Shown here: one piece after another, positions 35,501 through 48,665 of the stretch
How positions within the stretch are numbered: position 1 is the first letter of the stretch
Layout: the number at the start of each line of letters is the position of its first letter
Assembly: GCF_029227915.1 (NCBI RefSeq)
Contig: NC_079880.1
Coordinates: 16,388,001-16,452,000 of the forward strand
Source of the DNA: Hydractinia symbiolongicarpus
Taxonomy: Eukaryota > Cnidaria > Hydrozoa > Anthoathecata > Hydractiniidae
Direction: 5' to 3'
Length of the DNA: 64,000 nt
Translations under genes and position numbers: made by a program
The notes under the pieces: generated by a model
Seen by the model: the letters and a program-made list of their open reading frames with translations, nothing else
Database searches by the model: none
What the model was told of the DNA's origin: nothing

Positions 35501-35832
35501 CTTGTTACCATTGGTCTAGTTCTTCCACTCTCAATACACTACGCCGTCCTAAGTGGTTTTTCCTGGTTCCATGGCTTTACAACGCCGTAAACCACATGCA
35601 CACGCCATGAAAAGGCTATAATACTGCCTTTTGACGCCTATTAAATGCCTTACACGTAAATCACGGGGTTCCACGCGTCCAAGCTTGTTACCATTTGTCT
35701 AGTTCTTCCACTCTCAATACACTACGACGTCCTAAGTTGTTTTCTCAGGCTCCATACCTTTACAACGCCGTAAACCACATGCACACGCCATAAAAAGGCT
35801 ATAATACCGCCTTTTGCCGCCTAATAAAGTCC
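32573..35832 (+). repeat. 9-monomer tandem repeat, 1,630 bp x 2
   Basis: Units 32573-34202 and 34203-35832 begin with ttaaacgtaaatcacgttgg, and the same start recurs at 35833. They match at a constant 1,630 bp, including a 2-bp deletion (ggtcagtcc), tttagccatatgtcc, ccttggctttagaaag and ctaagtggtttttcc. The few differences include cgtggctct against cgtggttct. Within each unit, monomers about 1,090 bp apart (32.48 and 33.57 kb) are also similar. Super-unit 2 carries only one partial copy (about 47.3-47.8 kb), so this expansion followed the super-unit duplication or was lost from copy 2. Confidence 0.87.
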
Positions 35833-36540
35833 TTAAACGTAAATCACGTTGGTCTGCGTGCCTGCGCAGGTTACCATTGGTCTAGTCTTTCCACTCTCAA
35901 TACACGAGAGCGTCCTAAGTTGTTATTCCTGGTTCCATGGCTTTAGAAAGCCGTAATCCACATGCAAGCGCCATGAAAAGGCCTTTTGACGCCTAATAAA
36001 GGCCTTACAGGTAAATCACGTGGTTCCACGCGTCCAAGCTTGTTACCATTGGTCTAGTCCTTCCACTCTCAATACACTAGAACGTCCTACGTTGTTTTCC
36101 CTGGTTCCATGGCTTTAGAAAGCCGTAATCCACATGCACGCGCCATGAAAAGGCTATAATACGGCCTTTTGACGCCTAATAAAGGCCTTACAGGTAAATC
36201 ACGTGGTTCCACGCGTCCAAGCTTGTTACCATTGGTCTAGTCCTTCCACTCTCAATACACTAGAACGTCCTAAGTTGTTTTCCCTGGTTCCATGGCTTTA
36301 GAAAGCCGTAATCCACATGCACGCGCCATGAAAAAGCTATAATACGGCCTTTTGACGCCTATAAAAGGCCTTACAGGTAAATCACGTGGTTCCACGCGTC
36401 CAAGCTTGTTTCCATTGGCCTAGTCCTTCCACTCTCAATACACTACGACGTCCTAAGTTGTTTTCCCTGGTTCCATGGCTTTAGGACGCCGTAAACCTCA
36501 TGCACACGCCATAAAAAGGCTGTAATACGGCCCTTTGCCG
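35833..36540 (+). repeat. Run of acaggtaaatc monomers (copy 1)
   Basis: Starts with a 172-bp monomer lacking ctataatacgg after gaaaagg (35833-36004). Three near-identical 182-bp monomers follow at about 36005, 36187 and 36369, with acaggtaaatcacgtgg, ctagaacgtcctacg or ctaag, and cacgcgccatg. The corresponding run in super-unit 2 (50490-51.6 kb) is three monomers longer. Confidence 0.8.
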
Positions 36541-38035
36541 ACTATTAAAGGCCTTACACGTAAATCACGTGGGTCGGCGGGTCTGCGCAGGTTTTATTTG
36601 GTCTAGTCCTTCCACTGTCAATACACTAGAAGGTCCTAAGTTGTTTTCTCTTGCTACATACCCTTGGAACGCCGTCAAATACCTGCACACACGTCTATAG
36701 CCGTATGTTCTTTTGCAGCCTATTAAAAGCCTTACACGTAAATCGCGTGGTTCCGCGTGCCTGCGCAGGTTACCATTGCACTAGTCCTTCCACTGTCCAT
36801 CCACTACGACGTCTTAAGTTATTTTCTCTGGCTCCATGACTTTGGAACGCCGTCAATTACATGCACACACGTCTATAACCAGCAATATGGCATTTTGCCG
36901 CCTAATAAAAGCCTTACACGTAAGTTGCGCAATTCCACGCGTCCATACCGGTTACCATTGGTCTAGTCCTTCCATTCTCAATGGACTAGAACGTCCTAAG
37001 TGGTTTTCCCCAGCGCCAAGGCTGTACAACGCCGTCAACTACATGGACATGCGTCTAAAGGCTGCAATACGGCCTTTTGCCGCCCATTAAAGGCCTTACA
37101 CGTAAATCACGTGGGTCCGCGTGCCAGTGCAGGTTACCATTGGTCTAGTCCTTCCACTCTCAATACACTAGAACGTCCTACGTTGTTATTCCTGGTTCCA
37201 TGGCTTTAGAACGCCGTAATCCACATGCACACGCCGTGAAAAGGCTATAATACGGCCTTTTGACGCCTAATAAAGGCCTTACACGTAAATCGCGTGGTTC
37301 CACGCGTCCAAGCTTGTTACCATTGGCATAGTCCTTCCACTCTCAATACACTACGACTTCCTAATTTGATCTCCCTGTCTCCATGGTTGGGAACGCCGTA
37401 AACTACATGCAAAGGACTCTAAAGTCTGTTATACGGCCTTTGCCGCCCATTAAAGGCCTTACACGTAAATCACGTGGTTCCGTGTGCCTGCGCAGGTTAC
37501 CATTGGTCTAGTCCTTCCACTCTCAATGCACTACGACGTCTTAAGTTATTTTCTCTGGCTCCATGACTTTGGAACGCCGTCAATTACATGCACACACGTC
37601 TATAACCAGCAATATGCCATTTTGCCGCATAATAAAAGCCTTACACGTAAGTTGCGCGGTTCCACGCGTCCATACCGGTTACCATTGGTCTAGTCCTTCC
37701 ATTCTCAATGGACTAGAACGTCCTAAGTGGTTTTCCCCAGCGCCAAGGCTGTACAACGCCGTCAACTACGTGGACATGCGTCTAAAGGCTGCAATACGGC
37801 CTTTTGCCGCCCATTAAAGGCCTTACACGTAAATCACGTGGGTCCGCGTGCCAGCGCAGGTTACCATTGGTCTAGTCCTTCCACTCTCAATACACTGAAC
37901 GTCCTACGTTGTTATTCCTGGTTCCATGGCTTTAGAACGCCGTAATCCACATGCACACGCCGTGAAAAGGCTATAATACGGTCTTTTGACGCCTAATAAA
38001 GGCCTTACACGTAAATCACGTGGTTCCACGCGTCC
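36540..38035 (+). repeat. 4-monomer repeat (727 bp) shared with 51.75-53.04 kb
   Basis: The E cassette block about 36.75-37.25 kb repeats at about 37.48-37.98 kb at an offset of 727 bp. Both copies reappear at 51.96 and 52.69 kb with offsets of 15,206-15,207, so this 4-mer duplication predates the super-unit duplication. Tags are ctccatgactttggaacg, agttgcgc, ctaagtggttttcc and tggacatgcgtc. Confidence 0.82.
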
Positions 38036-38249
38036 AAGCTTGTTACCATTGGCCTAGTCCTTCCACTCTCAATGGACTAGAACGTCCTAAGTGGTTTTCC
38101 CCAGCGCCAAGGCTGTACAACGCCGTCAACTACATGCACATACGTATATAGCCATATGTCCTTTTGCAGCCTATTAAAGGCCTTTCACGCAAATCACGTG
38201 GTTCCACGGGTCCAAGCTTGTTACCATTGGCCTAGTCCTTCCACTCTCA

Positions 38250-41200
38250 ATACACTACGACGTCCTAAGTTGTTTTCTCTTGCTCCATACCCTTGGAACG
38301 CCGTCAACTACCTGCACACACGTCTATAGCCATATGTCCTTTTGCAGCCTATTAAAGGCCTTAACCGTAAATCGCGTGGTTCCGCGTGCCTGCGCAGGTT
38401 GCCATTGGACTAGTCCTTCCACTGTCCATGCACTACGACGTCTTAAGTTATTTTCTCTGGCTCCATGACTTTGGAACGCCGTCAATTACATGCACACACG
38501 TCTATAACCAGCAATATGGCATTTTGCCGCCTAATAAAAGCTTTACACGTAACTTGCGTGGTTCCACGCGTCCATACCGGTTACCATTGGTCTAGTCCTT
38601 CCATTTTCAATGGACTAGAACGTCCTAAGTTGTTTTCCCTAGTGCCAAGGCTGTACAACGCCGTCAACTACGTGCACATGCGTCTGAAGGCTGCAATACG
38701 GCCTTTTGCCGCCTATTAAAGGCCTTACACGTAAATCACGTGGGTCCGCGTGTCTGCGCAGGTTTTATTTGGTCTAGTCCTTCCACCCTCAATACACTAG
38801 AACGTCCTAAGTTGTTTTCTCTTGCTCCATACCCTTGGAACGCCGTCAACTACATGCACACACGTCTATAGCCTTATCCCCTTTTGCCGCCTATTAAAGG
38901 CCTTACACGTAAATCACGTGGTTCCGCGCACGTGCGCAGGTTACCATTGGTCTAGTCCGTTCACTCGCAACACACTAGGACGTCCTAAGTTGTTTTCCCT
39001 GGTTCCATTTCTTTAGAACGCCGTCAATTACATGCACACACGTCTATAGGCAGCAATATGGCCTTTTGCTGCCTAATAAAATCCTACACGTGAATTACGT
39101 CGTTCCACGCGTCCAAGCTTGATACCTTTGGCCTAGTCCTTTCACTCTCAATACACTACGACTTCCTAAGTTGTTTTCCCTGGTTCCATGGCTTTAAAAC
39201 GCCGTAAACCTCATGCGCACGCCATAAAAAGGCTGTAATACGGCCTTTTGCCGCCTATTAAAGGCCTTACACGTAAATCAAGTGGGTCTGCGTGTTTGCG
39301 CAGGTTTTATTTGGTCTAGTCCTTCCACCCTCAATACACTAGAACGTCCTAAGTTGTTTTCTCTTGCTCCATACCCTTGGAACGCCGTCAACTACCTGCT
39401 CACACGTCTATAGCCACATGTCCTTTTGCAGCCTATTAAAGGCCTTACACGTAAATCACGTGGTTCCACGCGTCCAAGCTTGTTACCATTGGCCTAGTCC
39501 TTTCACTATCAATACACTACGACGTCCTAAGTTGTTTTCCCTGGTTACATGGCTTTAGGACGCCGCAAAACACATGCACACGCCATGAAAAGGCTATAAT
39601 ACGGCCTTTTGACGCCTATCAAAGGCCTTAAACTTAAATCACGTGGTTCCACGGGTCCAAGCTTGTTACCATTGGCCTAGTCCTTCCACTCTCAATACAC
39701 TACGACGTCCTAAGTTGTTTTCTCTGGTTCCATGGTTTTAGGACGCCGTAAAACTCATGCACACGCCATGAAAAGGCTGTAATACGGCCTTTTCCGACTA
39801 TTAAAGGCCTTACACGTAAATCACGTGGGTCCGCGGGTCTGCGCAGGTTTTATTTGGTCTAGTCCTTCCACCTTCAATACACTAGAATGTCCTAAGTTGT
39901 TTTCTCTTGCTCCATACCCTTGGAACGCCGTCAACTACCTGCACACACGTCTATAGCCATATGTCCTTTTGCAGCCTATTAAAGGCCTTACACGTAAATC
40001 GCGTGGTTCCGCGTGCCTGCGCAGGTTGCCATTGGACTAGTCCTTCCACTGTCCATGCACTACGACGTCTTAAGTTATTTTCTCTGGCTCCATGACTTTG
40101 GAACGCCGTCAATTACATGCACACACGTCTATAACCAGCAATATGGCATTTTGCCGCCTAATAAAAGCTTTACACGTAACTTGCGTGGTTCCACGCGTCC
40201 ATACCGGTTACCATTGGTCTAGTCCTTCCATTCTCAATGGACTAGAACGTCCTAAGTTGTTTTCCCTAGTGCCAAGGCTGTACAACGCCGTCAACTACGT
40301 GCACATGCGTCTGAAGGCTGCAATACGGCCTTTTGCCGCCTATTAAAGGCCTTACACGTAAATCACGTGGGTCCGCGTGTCTGCGCAGGTTTTATTTGGT
40401 CTAGTCCTTCCACCCTCAATACACTAGAACGTCCTAAGTTGTTTTCTCTTGCTCCATACCCTTGGAACGCCGTCAACTACATGCACACACGTCTATAGCC
40501 TTATCCCCTTTTGCCGCCTATTAAAGGCCTTACACGTAAATCACGTGGTTCCGCGCACCTGCGCAGGTTACCATTGGTCTAGTCCGTTCACTCGCAACAC
40601 ACTAGGACGTCCTAAGTTGTTTTCCCTGGTTCCATGTCTTTAGAACGCCGTCAATTACATGCACACACGTCTATAGGCAGCAATATGGCCTTTTGCTGCC
40701 TAATAAAATCCTACACGTGAATTACGTCGTTCCACGCGTCCAAGCTTGATACCTTTGGCCTAGTCCTTTCACTCTCAATACACTACGACTTCCTAAGTTG
40801 TTTTCCCTGGTTCCATGGCTTTAAAACGCCGTAAACCTCATGCGCACGCCATAAAAAGGCTGTAATACGGCCTTTTGCCGCCTATTAAAGGCCTTACACG
40901 TAAATCACGTGGGTCCGCGTGTCTGCGCAGGTTTTATTTGGTCTAGTCCTTCCACCCTCAATACACTAGAACGTCCTAAGTTGTTTTCTCTTGCTCCATA
41001 CCCTTGGAACGCCGTCAACTACCTGCTCACACGTCTATAGCCACATGTCCTTTTGCAGCCTATTAAAGGCCTTACACGTAAATCACGTGGTTCCACGCGT
41101 CCAAGCTTGTTACCATTGGCCTAGTCCTTTCACTATCAATACACTACGACGTCCTAAGTTGTTTTCCCTGGTTACATGGCTTTAGGACGCCGCAAAACAC

Positions 41201-41265
41201 ATGCACACGCCATGAAAAGGCTATAATACGGCCTTTTGACGCCTATCAAAGGCCTTAAACTTAAA
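38250..41265 (+). repeat. 9-monomer repeat, 1,627-bp offset
   Basis: About 38.25-39.64 kb and 39.88-41.26 kb match at exactly 1,627 bp (ttaaccg/ttacacg box at 38361 and 39988). The unit includes E, G and caatatggccttttgctgcc monomers. About 240 bp between the copies completes the unit. Only the last part (39.3-39.6 and 40.93-41.6 kb) has a match in super-unit 2 (from about 53.25 kb), so the amplification is specific to copy 1. Confidence 0.83.
38725..38902 (+). repeat. Reference monomer, family G (right half only)
   Basis: Type example, 178 bp. The variable block is atcacgtgggtccgcgtgtctgcgcaggttttatttgg; the usual ttaccattgg is replaced by ttttatttgg and the monomer is 4-5 bp short. Downstream it carries ccaccctc, tttctcttgctccatacccttggaacg and cacacgtctatagcc. 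Copies were seen near 36.6, 38.8, 39.3, 39.8, 40.4, 40.9, 51.8, 53.2, 54.2, 54.5, 54.9, 59.2, 59.6 and 60.0 kb, and none to the left of 36.5 kb. Confidence 0.86.
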
Positions 41266-44200
41266 TTACGTGGTTCCACGCGACCAAGCTTGCTCTCATT
41301 GGTCTATTCCTTCCATTCTCAATACACTACGACGTCCTAAGTTGTTCTCCCTGTCTCCATGCCTTGGGAACGCCGTAAACTACATGCAAAGGACTCAAAG
41401 GCTGTAATACGGCCTTTTGCGGCCTATTAAAGGCCTTACACGTAAATCACGTGGTTCCACGCGTCCATCACGGTTACGATTGATCTAGTCCTTCCATTCT
41501 CAATGGACTAGAACGTCCTAAGTTGTTTTCTCTTGCTCCATACCCTTGGAACGCCGTCAACTACATGCACACACGTCTATAGGCAGCAATATGGCCTTTT
41601 GCTGCCTAATAAAATCCTACACGTGAATTACGTCGTTCCACGCGTCCAAGCTTGATACCTTTGGCCGAGTCCTTCCACTCTCAATACACTACGACTTCCT
41701 AAGTTGTTTTCCCTGGTTTCATGGCTTTAAAACGCCGTAAACCTCATGCACACGCCATAAAAAGGCTGTAATACGGCCTTTTGCGGCCTATTAAAGGCCT
41801 TACACGTGAATCACGTGATTCCGCGCGCCTGCGCAGGTTACCCTTGGTCTAGTCCTTCCACTAACAACACAGTAGGACGTCCTAAGTTGTTTTCCCTGGT
41901 TCCATGACTTTATAACGCCGCAAAGCACATGGACACGCCATGAAAAGGCTATAATACAGCCTTTTGACGCCTATCAAAGGCCTTAAACTTAAATTACGTG
42001 GTTCCACGCGTCCAAGCTTGCTCTCATTGGTCTATTCCTTCCATTCTCAATGGACTAGAACGTCCTAAGTTGTTTTCCCTGGTTCCATGGCTTGAGAACG
42101 CCGTAAACCACATGCACACGCCATAAAAAGGCTTTAATGCGTCTTTTTGCGGCCTAATAAAGGCCTTACACGTAAATCACGTTGTTCCACGCGTCAAAAC
42201 TTGTTACCATTGGCCTAGTCCTACCACTCTCAATACACTACGACGTCCTAAGTTGTTTTTCCTGTCTCCATGCCTTGGGAACGGCGTAAACTACATGCAA
42301 AGGACTCTAAACGCTGTAATAAGGCCTTTTGCGGCCTATTAAAGGCCTTACACGTAAATTACGTCGTTCCACGCGTCCATGACGGTTACGATTGGTCTAG
42401 TCCTTCCATTCTCAATGGACTAGAACGTCCTAAGTTGTTTTCCCCAGCGCCAAGGCTGTACAACGCCGTCAACTACGTGCACATGCGTCTGAAGGCTGCA
42501 ATACGGCTTTTTGCCGCCTTTTAAAGGCCTTACACGTAAATCACGTGGTTCCACGCGTCCAAGCTTGTTACCATTGGTCTAGTTCTTCCACTCTCAATAC
42601 ACTACGCCGTCCTAAGTTGTTTTCACTGGTTCCATGGCTTTACAACGCCGTAAACCACATGCACACGCCATGAAAAGGCTATAATACGTCCTTTTGACGC
42701 CTATTAAATGCCTTACACGTAAATCGCGAGGTTCCGCGTGCCTGCGCAGGTTACCATTGGCCTAGTCCTTCCAATCTCAATACACTACGACGTCCTAAGT
42801 TGTTCTTCCTCTCTCCATGCCTTGGGAACGCCGTAAACTACATGCAACGGACTCTAAAGGCTGTAATACGGCCTTTTGCGGCCTATTAAAGGCCTTACAC
42901 GTAAATTACGTCGTTCCACGCGTCCATGACGGTTACGATTGGTCTAGTCCTTCCATTCTCAGTAGACTAAAACGTCTTAAGTTATTTTCCCTAGCGACAA
43001 GGCTGTACAACGCCGTCAACTACGTGCACATGCGTCTAAAAGCTGCGATAAGGCCTTTTGCCGCCCATTAAATGCCTTACATGTAATCGTGTGGTTTCGC
43101 GTGCCTGCGCAGGTTACCATTGGTCTAGTCCTTCCACTCTCAATACACTAGAACGTCCTAAGTTGTTAATCCTGATTCCATGGCTTTAGAACGTTGTAAT
43201 CCACATGCACACGCCATGAAAAGGCTATAATACGGCCTTTTGACGCCTATTAAATGCCTTACATGTAAATCACGGGGATCCACGCGTCCAAGCTTGTTAC
43301 CATTTGTCTAGTTCTTCCACTCTCAATACACTACGCCGTCCTTAATTGTTTTCCCTGGTTCCATGGCTTTACAACGCCGTAAACCACATGCACACGCCAT
43401 GAAAAGGCTATAATACGGTCTTTTGACGCCTATTAAATGCCTTACACGTAATCGTGTGGTTTCGCGTGCCTGCGCAGGTTACCATTGGTCTAGTCCTTCC
43501 ACTCTCAATACACTAGAACGTCCTAAGTTGTTATTCCTGGTTCCATGGCTTTAGAAAGCCGTAATCCACATGCACACGCTATAAAAAGGCTATAATACGG
43601 CCTTTTGACGCCTATTAAATGCCTTACACGTAAATCACGGGGTTCCACGCGTCCAAGCTTGTTACCATTGGTCTAGTTCTTCCACTCTCAATACACTACG
43701 CCGTCCTAAGTTGTTTTCCCTGGTTCCATGGCTTTACAACGCCGTAAACCACATGCACACGCCATGAAAAGGCTATAATACGGTCTTTTGACGCCTATTA
43801 AATGCCTTAAACGTAATCGTGTGGTTTCGCGTGCCTGCGCAGGTTACCATTGGTCTAGTCCTTCCACTCTCAATACACTAGAACGTCCTAAGTTGTTATT
43901 CCTTGTTCCATGGCTTTAGAAAGCCGTAATCCACATGCACACGCCATGAAAAGGCTATAATACGGCCTTTTGACGCCTAATAAAGGCCTTACAGGTAAAT
44001 CACGTGATTCCACCCGTCCAAGCTTGTTACCATTGGTCTAGTTCTTCCACTCTCATTACACGAGAGCGTCCTAAGTTGTTATTCCTGGTTCCATGGCTTC
44101 AGAACGCTGTAATCCACATGCACACGCCATGAATAGGCTATAATACGGCCACTGGACGCCTATTAAATGCCTTACACGTAATCGTGTGGTTTCGCGTGCC

Positions 44201-47200
44201 TGCGTAGGTTACCATTGGTCTACTCCTTCCAATCTCAATACACTACGCCGTCCTAAGTTGTTTTTCCTGGTTCCATAGCTTTACAACGCCGTAAACCACG
44301 TGCACACGCCATGAAAAGGCTATAATACGGCCTTGTGACGCCTATTAAATGCCATACACGTACATCGCGTGGTTCTGCGTCAATGCAAAGGTTACCATTG
44401 GTCTAGTTCTTCCACTGTCAATACACTACGCCGTCCTAAGTTGTTTTCCCTGGTTCCATGGCTTTACAACGCCGTAAACCACATGCACACGCCATGAAAA
44501 GGCTATAATACGGACTATTGATGCCTATTAAATGCCTTACACGTAATCGTGTGGTTTTGCGTGCCTGCGCAGGTTACCATTGGTCTAGTCCTTCCACTCT
44601 CAATACACTACGACGTTCTAAGTTATTTTCCGTGGCTCCATGGCTTTACAACGCTGTCAATTACATGCACACACGTCTATAACCAGCAATATGGCATTTT
44701 GCCGCCTAATAAAAGCCTTACACGTAAGTTAGACGGTTCCACGCGTCCATACCGGTTACCATTGGTCTAGTCCTTCCATTCTCAATAGACTAAAACGTCT
44801 TAAGTTATTTTCCCCAGCGACAAGGCTGTACAACGCCGTCAACTACGTGCACATGCGTCTAAAAGCTGCAATAAGGCCTTTTGCCACCCATTAAATGCCT
44901 TACATGTAATCGTGTGGTTTCGCGTGCCTGCGCAGGTTACCATTGGTCTAGTCCTTCCACTCTCAATACACTAGAACGTCCTAAGTTGTTATTCCTGGTT
45001 CCATGGCTTTAGAACGCCGTAATCCACATGCACACGCCATGAAAAGGCTATAATACGGCCATTTGTCGCCTATTAAAGGCCTTACACGTAAATCGCGTGG
45101 TTCCGCGTGACTGCGCAGGTTACTATTGGTCTAGTTCTTCCACTCTCAATGCACTAGGACGTGCTAAGTTGTTTTCCCTGAGTCCATGTCTTTACAACGC
45201 CGTAAAACACATGCACACGCCATGAAAAGGCTATAATACGTCCTTTTGACGCCTATCAAAGGCTTTACACTTAAGTTACGTGGTTCCACGCGTCCAAGCT
45301 TGCTCTCATTGGTCTATTCCTTCCATTCTCAATGCACTAGAACGTCCTAAGTTGTTTTCCCTGGTTCCATGGCTTTAGAACGCCGTAAACCACATGCACA
45401 CGCCATAAAAGGCTTTAATGCGTCCATTTGCGGCCTATTAAAGGCCTTACACGTAAATCACGTGGTTCCAGGCGTCAAAACTGGTTACCATTGGCCTAGT
45501 CCTTCCATTCTCAATACACTACGACGTCCTAAGTTGTTCTTCCTGTCTCCATGCCTTGGGAACGCCGTAAACTACATGCAAAGAACTCTAAAGGCTGTAA
45601 TACGGCCTTTTGCGGCCTATTAAAGGCCTTACACGTAAATTACGTCGTTTCACGCGTCCATGACGGTTACGATTGGTCTAGTCCTTCCATTCTCAATGGA
45701 CTAGAACGTCCTAAGGTGTTTTCCCCAGCGCCAAGGCTGTACAACGCCGTCAACTACGTGCACATGCGTCTGAAGGCTGCAATACGGCCTTTTGCCGCCT
45801 ATTAAAGGCCTTACACGTTAATCAGGTGGGTCTGCGTGCCTGCGCAGGTTACCATTGATCTAGTCCTTCCACAGTCAATGGACTAGAACGTCCTAAGTTG
45901 TTATTCCTGGTTCCATGGCTTTAGAAAGCCTTAATCCACATGCACACGCCATGAAAAGGCTATAATACGGCCTTTTGACGCCTAATAAAGGTAAATCACG
46001 TGGTTCCACGCGTCCAAGCTTGTTACCATTGGTCTAGTTCTTCCACTCTCAATACACTACGCCGTCCTAAGTTGTTTTCCCTGGTTCCATGGCTTTAGAA
46101 CGCCGTAAACCACATGGACACGCCATGAAAAGGCTATAATACGGCCTTTTGACGCCTATTAAATGCCTTACACGTAATCGTGTGGTTTCGCGTGCCTGCG
46201 CAGGTTACCATTGGTCTAGTCCTTCCACTCTCAATAAACTAGAACGTCCTAAGTTGTTATTCCTGGTTCCATGGCTTTAGAAAGCGTTAATCCACATGCA
46301 CACGACATGAAAAGGCTATAATACGGCCTTTTGACGCCAAATAAAGGCCTTACACTTAAATTACGTGGTTCCACGCGTCCAAGCTTGCTCTCATTGGTCT
46401 ATTCCTTCCATTCTCAATGGACTAGAACGTCCTAAGTTGTTTTCCCTGGTTCCATGGCTTTAGAACGCCGTAAACCACATGCACACGCCATAAAAAGGCT
46501 TTAAATGCCTCCTTTTGCGGCCTATTAAAGGCCTTACACGTAAATCACGTGGTTCCACGCGTCCAAACTTGTTACCATTGGCCTAGTCCTTCCACTCTCA
46601 ATACACTACGCCGTCCTAAGTTGTTTTCCCTGGTTTCATGGCTTTACAACGCCGTAAACCACATGCACACGCCATGAAAAGGCTCTAATACGGACTTTTG
46701 ATGCCTATTAAATGCCTTACACATAATCGTGTGGTTTCGCGTGCCTGCGCAGGTTACCATTGGTCTAGTCCTTCCACTCTCAATACACTACGACGTCCTA
46801 AGTTATTTTTCCTGGCTCCATGGCTTTACAACGCCGTCAAATATATGCACACACGTCTATAACCAGCAATATGGCATTTTGCCGCCTAATAAAAGCCTTA
46901 CACGTAAGTTAGACGGTTCCACGCGTCCATACCGGTTACCATTGGTCTAGTCCTTCCTTTCTCAATAGACTAAAACGTCTTAAGTTATTTTCCCCAGCGA
47001 CAAGGCTGTACAACGCCGTCAACTACGTGCACATGCGTCTAAAAGCTGCAATACGGCCTTTTGCCGCCCATTAAATGCCTTACATGTAATCGTGTGGTTT
47101 CGCGAGCCTGCGCAGGTTACCATTGGTCTAGTCCTTCCACTCTCAATACACTAGAACGTCCTAAGTTGTTTTTCCTTGTTCCATGGCTTTACAACGCCAT

Positions 47201-48537
47201 AAACCACATGCACACGCCATAAAAAGGCTTTAAATGCCTCCTTTTGCGGCCTATTAAAGGCCTTACACGTAAATCACGGGGTTCCACGCGTCCAAGCTTG
47301 TTACCATTGGTCTAGTCCTTCCACTCACAATACACTAGAACGTCCTAAGTTGTTTTTCCTGGTTCCATGGCTTTACAACGCCGTAAACCACATGCACACG
47401 CCATGAAAAGGCTATAATACGGCCGTTTGACGCCTATTAAATGCCATACACGTACATCGCGTGGTTCTGCGTCACTGCACAGGTTACCATTGGTCAGTCC
47501 TTCCACTGTCAATGCACTACGACGTCCTAAGTTGTTTTCTCTGGCTCCATAGCTTTGGAACGCCGTCAACTACGTGCACACGCCATTGAAAAGCTATAAT
47601 ACCGCCTTTTGCCGCCTAATAAAGTCCTTACACGTAAATCACGTTGGTCTGCGGCCTGCGCAGGTTACCATTGGTCTAGTCTTTCCACTGTCAATGCACT
47701 ACGACGTCGTAAGTTGTTTTCTCTGGCTCCATAGCTTTGGAACGCCGTCAACTACATGCACACGCCATTGAAAAGCAATAATACCGCCTTTTGCCGCCTA
47801 ATAAAGTCCTTACACGTAAATCACGTTGGTCTGCGTGCCTGCGCAGGTTACCATTGGTCTAGTTCTTCCATTTTCAATACACTACGCCGTCCTAAGTTGT
47901 TTTTTCTGGTTCCATGGCTTTACAACGCCGTAAACCACATGCACACGCCATGAAAAGGCTATAATACGGCCTTTTGACGCCTTATAAAGGCCTTACAGGT
48001 AATCACGTGGTTCCACGCGTCCAAGCTTGTTACCATTGGTCTAGTTCTTCCACTCGCAATACACTACGACGTCCTAAGTTGTTTTCTCTGGCTCCATAGC
48101 TTTACAACGCCGTAAACCACATGCACACGCCATAAAAAGGCTATAATGCCGCCTTTTGCCGCCTAATAAAGTCCTTAAACGTAAATCACGTTGGTCTGCG
48201 TGCCTGTGCAGGTTACCATTGGTCTAGTCTTTCCACTCTCAATACACGAGAGCGTCCTAAGTTGTTTTCCCTGGTTCCATATCTTTAGAACGCCATCAAT
48301 TACATGCACACACGTCTATAGGCAGCAATATGGCATTTTGCCGCCTAAGAAAAGCCTACACGTAAATTACGTCGTTCCACCCGTTCAAGCTTGTTCTCAT
48401 TGGTCTAGTCCTTCCATTCTCAATGGACTAGAAGCTCCTAAGTTATTTTCCCCGGCGACCAGGCTGTAAAACGCCGTCAACTACGTGCACATGCGTCTAA
48501 AGGCTGCAATACGGCCTTTTGCCGCCCATTAAATGCC

Positions 48538-48665
48538 TTACACGTAATCGTGTGGTTTCACGTGCCTGCGCAGTTTACCATTGGTCATGGCTTTAGAAAG
48601 CCGTAATCCACATGCACACGCCATGAAAAGGCTATAATACGGCCTTTTGACGCCTAATAAAGGCC
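48538..48665 (+). repeat. Deleted monomer, 128 bp
   Basis: A B-type monomer in which ccattggtc is joined directly to catggctttag near 48585. About 54 bp is missing, removing the pyrimidine tract, the ctagaacgtcc segment and the gttattcctgg segment. I found no second copy, so it looks like a private deletion. Confidence 0.8.

Larger units (their letters stand above)
26600..42209 (+). repeat. Super-unit copy 1, ~15.6 kb
   Basis: This block and 42.21-55.7 kb share the same order of rare variants: gccttgggaacggcg plus D (26.66 and 42.27 kb), ttccatggctttagaacgttg (27.58 and 43.19), ttacacgagagcg with acgctgtaatcc (27.90 and 44.06), ggactattgatg plus E (29.63 and 44.51), the paired D monomers (30.67 and 45.55), gtcagtcc H (32.8 and 47.5), tacatacccttgg plus E (36.65 and 51.86) and ccgcgcgcctgcgc with gtgaatcacg (41.8 and 55.4). 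Offsets start at 15,607 and drift mostly by about whole monomers. Unit 2 starts where unit 1 ends, so the pair is in tandem. Confidence 0.78.
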
